Of a stretch of 64,000 nucleotides of DNA, positions 53,221 through 61,416 are shown piece by piece. This DNA is from Deinococcus sp. QL22. Its GTDB lineage: Bacteria > Deinococcota > Deinococci > Deinococcales > Deinococcaceae. A program made the translations under genes and the position numbers. Within the stretch, counting starts at the first letter, position 1. The number at the start of each line of letters is the position of its first letter. The DNA is taken from positions 248,001 to 312,000 of the forward strand of contig NZ_CP097152.1 in NCBI RefSeq assembly GCF_023370075.1, written 5' to 3'. Below the pieces are notes generated by a model. The model had not been told where the DNA came from and searched no databases. It saw nothing but the letters and a program-made list of their open reading frames with translations.

Positions 53221-53806
53221 TTCCCTCCGTACTCAACTGGCTGAAGTCATCGCTGCCGCCATCCCCCAATTGGAGGAACGATTCGGTCCAGGCCAGGGAG
53301 GCCACCTTGACCTGATTCGTGTCACTCACCAAGCACGGCAAGACGTTGATGTCTTACTCCACGCCGCTGTCTCCGCTGCGCGCACTGCCGGTTACAGCTG
53401 GGAAGCCATTGGACAAGTTCTTGGTTTGAGTAAGCAAGCCGCCCAGCAGCGCTTCAGCAAAGGCGACACCGTGCCCTCTTCAGAGGAGGAGATTCGTCGC
53501 CTCACACCACTGACGGCATTCAATGAAATGGACATCTTGAATCGAGCCGGCGTGTACGGCTGGCATTCCGTTGGTTTCGGGACGCTGTACCACGACGTTC
53601 AAAAAAGCGATGAGCAATGGGAACACCGCCGTGTCCTGGCTTTCGATCCAGCCCGCTCTACGTTGGAAGGGGAGGGATGGCAACTCATCGGCACCCTCTG
53701 GTTTCCCTGGGCCTACTTGGCACGTCCGACTGGGCAGCCCGCGCTGCCCCCACCCCCTACAGAGCTTGATATCCGGTCGCTCACGAATCCACGCATCGGG
53801 CCCTAA
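53207..53806 (+). CDS. HTH-domain protein (199 aa), function unknown
   Basis: ATG 53207. N-terminal half is helical with a sigma-region-4-like HTH (AARTAGYSWEAIGQVLGLSKQAAQQRFSKGD, residues ~60-90); C-terminal half is Trp/aromatic-rich (EMDILNRAGVYGWHSVGFGTLYHDVQKSDEQWEHRRVLAFDPA ... GWQLIGTLWFPWAYLARPTG) and may be a partner- or ligand-binding module. Operator dyads upstream suggest autoregulation. ATG 53153 is in frame but overlaps the small ORF. Confidence 0.6.
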   Translation: MTTNDSLRTQLAEVIAAAIPQLEERFGPGQGGHLDLIRVTHQARQDVDVLLHAAVSAARTAGYSWEAIGQVLGLSKQAAQQRFSKGDTVPSSEEEIRRLTPLTAFNEMDILNRAGVYGWHSVGFGTLYHDVQKSDEQWEHRRVLAFDPARSTLEGEGWQLIGTLWFPWAYLARPTGQPALPPPPTELDIRSLTNPRIGP

Positions 53807-54167
53807 TACAGTGCCCAACTGCGCTCATCCAGCTTTGTGATAACGCCAATAAATAGAAAGAATTCCTTCTGTGAAAGTATGTCGGACAGAGAAAATACAG
53901 TCTATTTGGAGGGTGAGCATGTCCGAAACGACTGACCAAATGTTGCTGCTCCAACACCCGACCCGCGCCTACGGGTGGACCTCGTTACCCGGTATGCAGA
54001 TGGCCCATTGCCCCGTACGGGGCAATGGTAGAGGGTCTGCGCTGCGTTCGCTTTCGGCGGGCTGGGGATAGGGTTAATATCGGTGCACGTCTAGGAAGCT
54101 GTGCGTTCTGCCCCCTTTCTGAAGATGGCCACATCTCCCGCCGCCCGTTTCGGGTCCAGGAGGTTCC
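53807..54167. other. Intergenic with a 22-bp perfect palindrome
   Basis: 54006-54027 reads CATTGCCCCGTACGGGGCAATG with perfect symmetry. A 50-codon frame from ATG 53919 (MSETTDQMLLLQHPTRAYGWTSLPGMQMAH...) crosses it but resembles no family I know; it may be a truncated gene start. The rhodanese gene follows. Confidence 0.45.
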
Positions 54168-54554
54168 ATGATGGCAAAGACCGCCGCTCAGATGGTGCAG
54201 GACGCCAAAGGCCGGATAGAGAACCTGACCCCCCAGCAGGTCGCCGCTGAACTCGCCAGTGGAAAGGCCGTGTTGGTTGATATCCGTGAGCCGAGTGAAC
54301 ACGGGCAGACTGGAACGATCGCTGGTTCAATCTCGGCGCCCCGCGGCATGTTGGAATTCTGGGCTGATCCTGCGAGCCCTTACCACCGCTCTGAGTTTGA
54401 TCCGCAGACCCGCGTGATTCTGCACTGCGCTTCCGGCGGTCGCTCCGCGCTGGCTGCGGACACCCTGCAACAGATGGGGTACACGAGCGTGGCGCATATG
54501 GACGGTGGAATGAAAGCTTGGGCCGAAGCAGGTCAGCCAGTCTACAAAAGCTAG
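54168..54554 (+). CDS. Rhodanese-like sulfurtransferase
   Basis: 128 residues, start ATG 54168 or 54171 behind AGGAGG. Rhodanese fold: KAVLVDIREPSEHGQTGTIAGSISAPRGMLEFWAD, active loop VILHCASGGRSALAADTL (Cys in HCASGGRSA) and MDGGMKAWAEAGQPV. Transfers sulfane sulfur to an acceptor such as cyanide or a thiol protein. Stand-alone gene. Confidence 0.9.
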   Translation: MMAKTAAQMVQDAKGRIENLTPQQVAAELASGKAVLVDIREPSEHGQTGTIAGSISAPRGMLEFWADPASPYHRSEFDPQTRVILHCASGGRSALAADTLQQMGYTSVAHMDGGMKAWAEAGQPVYKS

Positions 54555-54751
54555 AGGAAGAACGACGTCAGTGAGTCCCTGTTGATCCCAGTCCGTTTCG
54601 GAGTTAAATTATCAGACTCCGGAACGTGGTTTTCGCTGGTGCAGGGGCTGGAGTAGCCCTCAGGGAGTGAAAGCGGTACATCTTTCATGGCTCAGGGGAG
54701 GAGAATGAACGGTTGTGTTGCCTTAACGCGGTAGGGATAGGCTAACCGTCC

Positions 54752-55400
54752 GTGAACGACGCCAAGCCCCATCGCCACCGTTTTCCGATGCCCATCATCG
54801 GGGACACCGTTTGGCTCTACCATCGCTTTCCACTCAGCGACCGGGACGACCCAGAATTGCTCCACCAACGCGGTACCCTGGTCAGCCACGAGATGGTACT
54901 CGAGTGGTGCATCAACTTTGGATCCCTCTTTGCTCAGGAACTGCGTCACCGGGAACCCCGCCGGGGTTCCCGGTGGCATCTGATTGACTACCACGGTGGA
55001 CGGAGTCAGACACTGGCTTTGGCGCGCTGTTGACGAGCAGGGCTTTGTGCAGGGCATTCTCCTTCAGCGACATCGGGACAGAGGAGCTGCGAAGACCTTC
55101 TTGAACAGGTTGCTCAAGGAATATGACGTCCCAGAAGTCATTCATACTGATCAGTTCCGCAGCTACGGAGCTGCAATACGACGGGAGCGGATGCCAAGTA
55201 CTGGGCCGGCTGGCGCGAAGAAGACCTGCAGGTACAGGGGGAGTTGGTCGCACGGGTGAGCACGCCCTTACCCGACCCGTGCCCGCATCCTGGGCTGGCG
55301 AGAAGAACCACTTCGCTCTCAACTTGAGCGGGCCTTCCATGAAGTGTCACGCTTGCCCTCTGCCCAGAACCGCTTGAGCTCTTCCTGCAGAACTCGGCGC
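54752..55400 (+). mobile_element. IS6-family element, decayed
   Basis: GTG 54752: VNDAKPHRHRFPMPIIGDTVWLYHRFPLSDRDDPELLHQRGTLVSHEMVLEWCINFGSLFAQELRHREPRRGSRWHLIDYHGG, then after a frameshift near 55020, RAVDEQGFVQGILLQRHRDRGAAKTFLNRLLKEYDVPEVIHTDQFRSYGAAIR. The conserved LDEM-type first Asp reads LIDY here. The C-terminus is lost after ~55190. A 29-bp palindrome lies at 54947-54975. Confidence 0.8.
54947..54975. repeat. 29-bp palindrome in IS6 transposase
   Basis: CACCGGGAACCCCG and CGGGGTTCCCGGTG flank a single C, in codons for HREPRRGSRW. Confidence 0.92.
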
Positions 55401-55577
55401 CGGCGGGCAAGGTTCTGACCAGGGTCTCGATGCGCGTGCGAAAGGTCGTCTATTCCGGCTGATGCAACGTTAGGTCAGTCATGGGAAAGTTCCTTGCTCA
55501 CCTGTCTGAGATGGGTTGGTTGTCGCAGTTGTGGTGATCAGGAGCACGGTTGTGCTCGGCCGTATAGTCATCAGGAG

Positions 55578-55858
55578 ATGAACAACACACACTTCGGTCG
55601 CGTGAGTGGCGACGTGTATGCCCTCGCAGTTTGGGATGAAGAGTGGCAGTCCTACAACAACAGCTATCTGATCCTCCGGAATCAGCAAGTCATACTGATT
55701 GACACCGGTAGAGCAGAACATTTCCATCATCTGCAAGCGGCGCTGGAGACGCTTGGGAAAGCAGCCTCTGACGTCACCATGGTGCTGGCCACCCACGGTC
55801 ATGCAGACCACATCGGGAGTGTGGGCCGCTTCCCCAATGCCGTGAACGCCCTTCACCC
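55578..55858 (+). pseudogene. Metallo-beta-lactamase-fold hydrolase, 3' end cut by IS3
   Basis: ATG 55578: MNNTHFGRVSGDVYALAVWDEEWQSYNNSYLILRNQQVILIDTGRAEHFHHLQAALETLG ... VLATHGHADHIGSVG (HxHxDH metal motif). The frame enters the IS3 copy at 55859, so the remaining metal ligands are lost. Likely inactive. Confidence 0.72.
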
Positions 55859-55916
55859 TGATCTTGCTAGGGTTCTGTGGAGGAGGAGTTCAGTCTGACC
55901 GACAATGGAGACTGAC

Positions 55917-56225
55917 ATGACCGCCAGTAAAAACCACTACACCGCCGAGTTCAAAGAAGAAGCCGTGCGTCTGGTGATCAGCAGCCAGAAAAGCTGCGCT
56001 GAGATCGCCCGCAACTTGGGTGTTCCACCGTATTTAGTCGTACGCTGGAAACAGCATCACGAGCAACAAGGGGCGGTGGGCCGCCCCCAATTCACCGGAC
56101 GCGGCGTCGCCGCGTTGAGTGAGCAGGAAGCGCGGTTCAAGAAGCTAGAACGAGAGCTGGAAATTACCCGTCAGGAACGCGATATTCTGAAAAAAGCACT
56201 GGCCTTCTTCGCCAAAGACCACTAA
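55917..56225 (+). CDS. IS3 transposase OrfA (copy A)
   Basis: 102 residues: MTASKNHYTAEFKEEAVRLVISSQKSCAEIARNLGVPPYLVVRWKQHH is the HTH_Tnp_1 domain, followed by a leucine-zipper-like coil (ARFKKLERELEITRQERDILKKALAFFAKDH). An A6G run at 56190-56196 near its end is a typical site for the -1 frameshift that makes OrfAB; the -1 frame stays open into orfB. ATG 55905 is also possible. Confidence 0.88.
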   Translation: MTASKNHYTAEFKEEAVRLVISSQKSCAEIARNLGVPPYLVVRWKQHHEQQGAVGRPQFTGRGVAALSEQEARFKKLERELEITRQERDILKKALAFFAKDH

Positions 56226-57085
56226 TTTACGGGTTCATTGAGCAGCATCGGCATGAGTACAGCATTGAGCGGCTGTGCAAGACGCTCGGTGTCGGGGTCA
56301 GTGGCTATTTTGCGTGGTGGAAGGCCCAAAACTGCTATCGGGTGGAAGACGTCGCTCTGACCGAGGCCATTCGAACCATTCATCAAGTCAGTAGGGGCAC
56401 CTACGGTGCCCCTCGTGTCCAAGCCGCACTCGTGGACGAGGGAAAACAGGTCAGCCGAGCACGAATTACTCGGCTGATGAAGGCAGCGGGACTGAAGGCT
56501 CGCTGCAAGCGGAAATTTCGCGTGACCACCAATTCAAAACACCCGCACCCAGTGGCCGAAAATCTACTGAATCGCGAATTTGTTGCCGAACAACCCAATC
56601 AGAAATGGGTGACGGATATTACCTATTTACCCGTGGCTGAGGGCTGGATGTACCTCGCTGTGGTGATGGATCTGTTCTCTCGCAAAATCGTGGGTTGGGC
56701 CATGCGGGCCACCCTGCAGACCGAGTTGGTCGTCGCTGCGCTGGACATGGCACAGCAGATTCGGCGTCCTGGACAAGGATTGCTCCATCATTCGGACCAG
56801 GGAATTCAATATGCGAGTCGCGAGTATCGACAAGCACTGGAGCGCCTCCAGGCGCTCCAAAGTATGAGCCGAAAGGGAGACTGCTGGGACAACGCGGCGA
56901 TGGAGAGCTTCTTCGCCACCCTCAAGCTGGAACTGGAACTCGACACAGCACAAGGAAACCGCGCTGACACACGTAATCTGGTCTTTGAGTGGATTGAGGT
57001 GTTTTACAACCGCGAGCGTCGTCACTCTAGCTTGGGGTACCGCTCACCGACTCGCTTTGAGCAACACCGCGCCACACTGAACTGA
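56222..57085 (+). CDS. IS3 transposase OrfB (copy A)
   Basis: Frame open from 56222 (LIYGFIEQHRHEYSIERLCKTLGV), made by frameshift or by an internal start. HTH_21 domain, then rve integrase with all catalytic residues: WVTDITYL (Asp), HHSDQGIQY (Asp), NAAMESFFATLKLE (Glu). C-terminus EVFYNRERRHSSLGYRSPTRFEQ. Appears active. Palindromes at 56393-56413 and 56838-56859. Confidence 0.9.
   Translation, partial: LIYGFIEQHRHEYSIERLCKTLGVGVSGYFAWWKAQNCYRVEDVALTEAIRTIHQVSRGTYGAPRVQAALVDEGKQVSRARITRLMKAAGLKARCKRKFRVTTNSKHPHPVAENLLNREFVAEQPNQKWVTDITYLPVAEGWMYLAVVMDLFSRKIVGWAMRATLQTELVVAALDMAQQIRRPGQGLLHHSDQGIQYASREYRQALERLQALQSMSRKGDCWDNAAMESFFATLKLELELDTAQGNRADTRNLVFEWIEVFYNRERRHSSLGYRSPTRFEQHRATLN
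56393..56413. repeat. 21-bp palindrome in IS3 orfB
   Basis: AGGGGCACC and GGTGCCCCT flank TAC, in codons for RGTYGAPR. Present also in copy B. Confidence 0.88.
56838..56859. repeat. 22-bp palindrome in IS3 orfB
   Basis: TGGAGCGCCT and AGGCGCTCCA flank CC, in codons for LERLQALQ. Confidence 0.88.
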
Positions 57086-57111
57086 TCCTCCACGAAGGCA
57101 TTGCAATATCA

Positions 57112-57477
57112 CGTGCTGAAGACCTGCGATCTGAACCACGCTGACATCATTCCGCTTAACGAACTTCACAACACTTACCACTGGGACGTTGAGCTTGAAC
57201 GGCCCGTGTCTCGTGCCTCCAACCTGCCCGGTAGTGCGCTGTGCCAAGTCATGCAAGACCGAGGTTTCGCCCGTGAGGGGTTCGGTCATCGGTTCTTATT
57301 CCTCCTCCCGATCGAACTCGCCCCGACCGCCCGGCCCGCCTTCGAGCGCCATGCCCAGCACTGAAAGACCCGCTGGAACAGCACGGGCGGCACCCTGAGT
57401 GCGTGGGCCACTGGATGGACTGGCAGCACACCCTCACCCGCGTCCACCGCCTGTTCGCGCCGGCTGACTTCACATGA
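57112..57477 (+). pseudogene. Unidentified gene, 5'-truncated and frameshifted
   Basis: Gene-like sequence: HVLKTCDLNHADIIPLNELHNTYHWDVELERPVSRASNLPGSALCQVMQDRGFAREGFGHRFLFLLPIELAPTARPAFERHAQ, then one frame over, DPLEQHGRHPECVGHWMDWQHTLTRVHRLFAPADFT to TGA. Its start was removed by IS3 copy A. The stop overlaps the next ATG. Family not recognised. Confidence 0.45.
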
Positions 57478-57603
57478 CGCGGCCTCTCAACGAGCTGTAT
57501 CTGCTCTCGCTCCTGCCCGTAGACGAGCGTCATTCCCCCGGCCACAAGTTCTGCCCCAGACGGCTTTTCCATACCGCTGATCAACTACCTCAGCGGTATA
57601 CCT
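57474..57603 (+). pseudogene. Unidentified gene, 3' end cut by IS3 copy B
   Basis: ATG 57474 (overlapping the preceding TGA) gives MTRPLNELYLLSLLPVDERHSPGHKFCPRRLFHTADQLPQRYT, then enters the IS. Probably the second gene of a small operon with the fragment at 57112. Confidence 0.4.
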
Positions 57604-57629
57604 TGATATTGCAATGCCTTCGTGGAGGA

Positions 57630-58492
57630 TCAGTTCAGTGTGGCGCGGTGTTGCTCAAAGCGAGTCGGTGAGCGGTACCCCAAGCTAGAGTGACGACGCT
57701 CGCGGTTGTAAAACACCTCAATCCACTCAAAGACCAGATTACGTGTGTCAGCGCGGTTTCCTTGTGCTGTGTCGAGTTCCAGTTCCAGCTTGAGGGTGGC
57801 GAAGAAGCTCTCCATCGCCGCGTTGTCCCAGCAGTCTCCCTTTCGGCTCATACTTTGGAGCGCCTGGAGGCGCTCCAGTGCTTGTCGATACTCGCGACTC
57901 GCATATTGAATTCCCTGGTCCGAATGATGGAGCAATCCTTGTCCAGGACGCCGAATCTGCTGTGCCATGTCCAGCGCAGCGACGACCAACTCGGTCTGCA
58001 GGGTGGCCCGCATGGCCCAACCCACGATTTTGCGAGAGAACAGATCCATCACCACAGCGAGGTACATCCAGCCCTCAGCCACGGGTAAATAGGTAATATC
58101 CGTCACCCATTTCTGATTGGGTTGTTCGGCAACAAATTCGCGATTCAGTAGATTTTCGGCCACTGGGTGCGGGTGTTTTGAATTGGTGGTCACGCGAAAT
58201 TGCTTGCAGCGAGCCTTCAGTCCGCTGCCTTCATCAGCCGAGTAATTCGTGCTCGGCTGACCTGTTTTCCCTCGTCCACGAGTGCGGCTTGGACACGAGG
58301 GGCACCGTAGGTGCCCCTACTGACTTGATGAATGGTTCGAATGGCCTCGGTCAGAGCGACGTCTTCCACCCGATAGCAGTTTTTGGGCCTTCTCCACCAC
58401 GCAAAATAGCCACTGACCCCGACACCGAGCGTCTTGCACAGCCGCTCAATGCTGTACTCATGCCGATGCTGCTCAATGAACCCGTAAATTAG
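57630..58492 (-). pseudogene. IS3 transposase OrfB (copy B), frameshifted
   Basis: Same protein as in copy A from TTNSKHPHPVAENLL onward (57630-58193) with all catalytic residues. Upstream, GCGGGACTG of copy A is GCGGACTG here (about 58227), so the HTH_21 part is in another frame. Without recoding no full OrfAB can form. Confidence 0.82.
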
Positions 58493-58797
58493 TGGTCTTT
58501 GGCGAAGAAGGCCAGTGCTTTTTTCAGAATATCGCGTTCCTGACGGGTAATTTCCAGCTCTCGTTCTAGCTTCTTGAACCGCGCTTCCTGCTCACTCAAC
58601 GCGGCGACGCCGCGTCCGGTGAATTGGGGGCGGCCCACCGCCCCTTGTTGCTCGTGATGCTGTTTCCAGCGTACGACTAAATACGGTGGAACACCCAAGT
58701 TGCGGGCGATCTCAGCGCAGCTTTTCTGGCTGCTGATCACCAGACGCACGGCTTCTTCTTTGAACTCGGCGGTGTAGTGGTTTTTACTGGCGGTCAT
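58489..58797 (-). CDS. IS3 transposase OrfA (copy B)
   Basis: Identical protein to copy A OrfA (MTASKNHYTAEFKEEAVRLV...ALAFFAKDH), including the A6G run. Free OrfA represses or modulates IS3 transposition in related elements, so this copy may still act in trans. Confidence 0.85.
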   Translation of the reverse strand: MTASKNHYTAEFKEEAVRLVISSQKSCAEIARNLGVPPYLVVRWKQHHEQQGAVGRPQFTGRGVAALSEQEARFKKLERELEITRQERDILKKALAFFAKDH

Positions 58798-58858
58798 GTC
58801 AGTCTCCATTGTCGGTCAGACTGAACTCCTCCTCCACAGAACCCTAGCAAGATCACCT

Positions 58859-59039
58859 TGTGTGCTGGGTCATGAAGTGCCTCCTCAAATTGAGGCTTCA
58901 CTCCATGTATGTAAAATCGACTCACCCTCACTCGGAAGCTGTCACGCGAAAGGTCTGCAAAGCTTCTTCCAGCCTCAAGCACACCGTTTCCAACAGAGTC
59001 TATTTCACTGTCAGCTTTGAGCTAAGCGTGGGGACTTGA
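58859..59039. other. Intergenic, nothing firmly identified
   Basis: A minus-strand ATG just before copy B (MTQHTR, with GAGGAGG upstream) could be a gene start cut by the insertion; the joined frame stays open only briefly on the other side. Confidence 0.25.
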
Positions 59040-59087
59040 CCTTCCCCCAAGGGCAGACCGCACACTGGAGTCACCTCTGGGGGAAGG
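59040..59087. promoter_or_regulatory. Inverted repeat upstream of the MerR-type gene
   Basis: CCTTCCCCCA (59040-59049) and TGGGGGAAGG (59078-59087) are perfect complements 28 bp apart; the right arm includes the ribosome-binding site of the gene at 59092. It could be an operator or an mRNA stem that hides the RBS. Confidence 0.5.
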
Positions 59088-59091
59088 CAGC

Positions 59092-59994
59092 GTGACGGCA
59101 CACACAGATGACCCTTCAATCAAGCCACTCGGCGATCAGCACGGGCACCTCATGACGATCGGCGCATTCTCGCGGCTCAGTCGGTTGAGTCTCAAGGCGT
59201 TACGGCTCTATGACGCGTTGGGATTGTTATTGCCGACACAAGTCGATCAGGCGAGTGGTTACCGCTTCTATACAGCAGTGCAACTGGAGCGGGCGCGCTC
59301 CATCGGTTTGCTGCGGCAATTAGAGTTGCCGTTGCCTCAAATCCAGATGCTGCTCGACGCCCCACCCGCAGGACGCGCCGTACTCCTGCAAGGTGTGTGG
59401 CAAGAACTCGAGCAGAAGCACAAACAACGCCGGACGCTAGCTGAATACCTGATCCAGCAAGCTCATCAGCAACAGGAGGCAATACAAATGACCACTTCAG
59501 ACGCTCAGACCGCCCACTCTCCGTATGCCCAGGCAGTGCAGCAACGGTGGGTACCCGAACAGCAGTTCGCGACCTTGACGCGCCGAGTGTACGTCAATCA
59601 GCTGAACAACGTGATTCGACAAGGTCTAGGGCAGCTCCACGCACTGGCAGCAGCTCAGGCCACCGGGCCGAGCATCGTGATCTATCACGGCGAGGTGAAT
59701 ACCGACAGCGACGGTCCAATAGAAATGTGTGTGCCTTACACGGGATTGCTGACGGTCCCAGACGGGGTCACGTTGCGAACGGAACCCGCTCACCAGGAGG
59801 CGTTCGTGACGTTGACCAAGCAACAATTTGAGTTCCCCGCCATCCTGCAGGCCTATGATGCGACGGCCGCCTATGCGAGAGCTCACGGCGACTCGGGGCC
59901 ATCGGCTTGCCGCGAGGTCTACCATGCCGATTGGGACGCGTCTGGCGAGAATGATTCGGTAGGTGACGTGGCTTGGCCGTTTACACCGCTCTGA
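59092..59994 (+). CDS. MerR-family regulator with GyrI-like effector domain
   Basis: 300 residues from GTG 59092 (ATG 59152 also possible). HTH MTIGAFSRLSRLSLKALRLYDALGLLLPTQVDQASGYRFYTAVQLERARSIGLLRQLELPLPQIQMLL, a coiled-coil dimer helix, then a GyrI-like effector domain with ATLTRRVYVNQLNNVIRQGLGQL, CVPYTGLLTVPDGVTLRTEPAHQEAFVTLTKQQFEFPAILQAYDATAAYAR and REVYHADWD. This is the BmrR layout, typical of sensors of lipophilic cations or drugs. No efflux gene adjoins. Confidence 0.85.
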   Translation: MTAHTDDPSIKPLGDQHGHLMTIGAFSRLSRLSLKALRLYDALGLLLPTQVDQASGYRFYTAVQLERARSIGLLRQLELPLPQIQMLLDAPPAGRAVLLQGVWQELEQKHKQRRTLAEYLIQQAHQQQEAIQMTTSDAQTAHSPYAQAVQQRWVPEQQFATLTRRVYVNQLNNVIRQGLGQLHALAAAQATGPSIVIYHGEVNTDSDGPIEMCVPYTGLLTVPDGVTLRTEPAHQEAFVTLTKQQFEFPAILQAYDATAAYARAHGDSGPSACREVYHADWDASGENDSVGDVAWPFTPL

Positions 59995-60164
59995 AGGAGT
60001 CGTACGATCATAGCCACCCAAAGCATGATCAGGACCGGGGTCAGTCCGAGCACCGTGCGCTTGGCGACGACGCTCGCTATGACTGGAAATCCGTTCCCGA
60101 GGGCTACGGCATCCCGCGTGTGACCGGCGAACCCCTTCTCAACTACGACCAGGTGATCCGATGA
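59973..60164 (+). CDS. Small hypothetical protein (63 aa)
   Basis: TTG 59973, overlapping the MerR-type gene, gives MAVYTALKESYDHSHPKHDQDRGQSEHRALGDDARYDWKSVPEGYGIPRVTGEPLLNYDQVIR. The stop overlaps the next ATG (ATGA), which argues for real translation and coupling. Function unknown; it may be the remains of a longer gene. Confidence 0.45.
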   Translation: MAVYTALKESYDHSHPKHDQDRGQSEHRALGDDARYDWKSVPEGYGIPRVTGEPLLNYDQVIR

Positions 60165-60592
60165 ACAACCGTGCCGCCTTGGCTCTGGCCACCTTGCTCC
60201 TTGGGACCGTACACGCGCAGGCCACGCCCCAAATCAACCGCACGGTCACCACCGACCCAGCCCAGATCGTGCGTCTGTTGCGCGGCGACGTGACCATGAT
60301 CGGCAGTTCCTTTCCCAACGTCACGTTTCAGAGAGGCGTCCTGACGAACCTGCGATCACGCGCGATCACGAAACTCACGCTGCTGATTACTCAGGAACAA
60401 TTGAAAAACATGGTTCCTTTGCGCGCCGCTGGAGCGGCGGTGTACTACCTCCCGGTGGGCGGCGTGAATATGACTGGCAACATGGCGCTCGTGGGGAGCA
60501 GCACCGTGATCGTCCAGCAAGGTGCGAGGACCTGGACGATCTACCACGCCGAGCAAATGGCTGCTCAGGTGCGGGGCAGCCTGAACACCTAA
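60161..60592 (+). CDS. Exported protein with half a phospholipase-D-like fold
   Basis: 143 residues. Signal peptide MNNRAALALATLLLGTVHAQA. The mature part (VRLLRGDVTMIGSSFPNVTFQRGVLTNLRSRAITKLTLLITQEQLKNMVPLRAAGAAVYYLPVGGVNMTGNMALVGSSTVIVQQGARTWTIYHAEQMAAQV) resembles PLD-like halves, where AGxxVYxLPVG leads into the HxK motif, but the HKD residues are absent (NMTGNMALVG). Likely non-catalytic. Coupled to the preceding ORF. Confidence 0.6.
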   Translation: MNNRAALALATLLLGTVHAQATPQINRTVTTDPAQIVRLLRGDVTMIGSSFPNVTFQRGVLTNLRSRAITKLTLLITQEQLKNMVPLRAAGAAVYYLPVGGVNMTGNMALVGSSTVIVQQGARTWTIYHAEQMAAQVRGSLNT

Positions 60593-60624
60593 CTCACGCA
60601 TGCCAAAAAGTTTGAGGAGCTGAT

Positions 60625-60738
60625 ATGCGTCGATTCCTTCCCCTGCTGATCGTCCCTCTCCTGCTGTCCGCCTGCACGCAGTTGGAACTGAATCAGGCTG
60701 GAGTGCTGGGATGGTTGCGGTTGAAACTGCCTCTCTAG
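60625..60738 (+). CDS. Small lipoprotein (37 aa)
   Basis: ATG 60625 behind GAGGAG encodes MRRFLPLLIVPLLLSACTQLELNQAGVLGWLRLKLPL. LLSAC is a signal-peptidase-II lipobox, so the mature product is a 22-residue lipid-anchored peptide. It follows the exported protein by 32 bp and probably belongs to the same operon. Confidence 0.65.
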   Translation: MRRFLPLLIVPLLLSACTQLELNQAGVLGWLRLKLPL

Positions 60739-60753
60739 ATCCAGGTGGCTGTT

Positions 60754-61398
60754 TCAGAGGCCGAGGGCTGACCGCACAGCCCCCGCCGTATTCGGGGGAT
60801 ACACCGGAATAAATTCGGCATGGTTCACGGTCCAGAGTTGGTCAAACAACGGGTAGGGAATAGAGATCTGAGGGCCGTAGAGAGGGTCTAAGACCCGGAA
60901 GGCTTGCCGGGTATCATCGAAGCCGGTGACCACCCTGAAATGCGGAATGCTGGAGGCTGGCCTCAGCCAGTGCAAGACGATGACCGGAACCCCCAACGCC
61001 ACCAGCGCACGCAGATGGGCGCGGCGACCCCCCACAAAGCGCCGAGCCTGCAGGCCGTAGCGGGCCACGTATCGTTCGATGGCTTCAGCGGTCATGTAGC
61101 CTCTGGGCGTGGCCTTGGCAACCACAGCGACCTGCTGCTGAGACACGTGCTGGCCGTAGTATCCCAGCACGCTGGCAATAGCTTGAGGGCCGCAGTTGTT
61201 GAAGGTTTGGTAAGCAAACGGCATGGTCTGTAGCCGCATCGCTGGGGGCAGGGGCAAGACAGAGCGGGCCTGTGCGTCTGCACCGCCTGAGCTCGGCCCT
61301 AGCAATGCGGCCACAAGCACGCACCAACTCAAAAGGGACTGCCGTGAACACCAGTGGAGGTTGCGCAGTACTGGACTTGTAGCCCTCAGGCTCAGCAT
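60754..61398 (-). CDS. C39-like peptidase, exported
   Basis: 214 residues from ATG 61398. Signal region LLSWCVLVAALLGPSSGGADA, then MPFAYQTFNNCGPQAIASVLGYYGQHVSQQQVAVVAKATPRGYMTAEAIERYV (catalytic Cys in NNCGPQA), VIVLHWLRPASSIPHFRVVTGFDD (His) and VLDPLYGPQISIPYPLFDQLW (Asp). C39-like enzymes cut double-glycine-type or other peptides. It converges with the small lipoprotein gene, whose stop is 15 bp away. Confidence 0.82.
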   Translation of the reverse strand: MLSLRATSPVLRNLHWCSRQSLLSWCVLVAALLGPSSGGADAQARSVLPLPPAMRLQTMPFAYQTFNNCGPQAIASVLGYYGQHVSQQQVAVVAKATPRGYMTAEAIERYVARYGLQARRFVGGRRAHLRALVALGVPVIVLHWLRPASSIPHFRVVTGFDDTRQAFRVLDPLYGPQISIPYPLFDQLWTVNHAEFIPVYPPNTAGAVRSALGL

Positions 61399-61416
61399 CA
61401 CCGAGCTTAAACCCAC

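Larger units (their letters stand above)
55859..57111 (+). mobile_element. IS3-family element, copy A (intact genes)
   Basis: 1253 bp. Imperfect ~39-bp terminal inverted repeats begin TGATCTTGCTAGGG (left) and TGATATTGCAATGC (right, inverted) and share GTGGAGGA and AGTTCAGT. Carries orfA and orfB in IS3 arrangement. No target duplication is visible (CCC left, CGT right), unlike copy B. Nearly identical inverted copy at 57604-58855. Confidence 0.9.
57604..58855 (-). mobile_element. IS3-family element, copy B (inverted)
   Basis: 1252 bp, same ends as copy A in opposite orientation, flanked by a 3-bp direct repeat CCT on both sides (57601-57603, 58856-58858). Nearly identical to copy A except for small indels around 58200-58390: a 3-bp loss, a 1-bp loss and net +3 bp. 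The 1-bp loss disrupts orfB. Confidence 0.9.

Noticed and set aside
55859..58855. Functional composite transposon made of the two IS3 copies
   Set aside because: The enclosed 492 bp holds only gene fragments, no cargo, and only copy B has a target duplication, so independent insertion is more likely.
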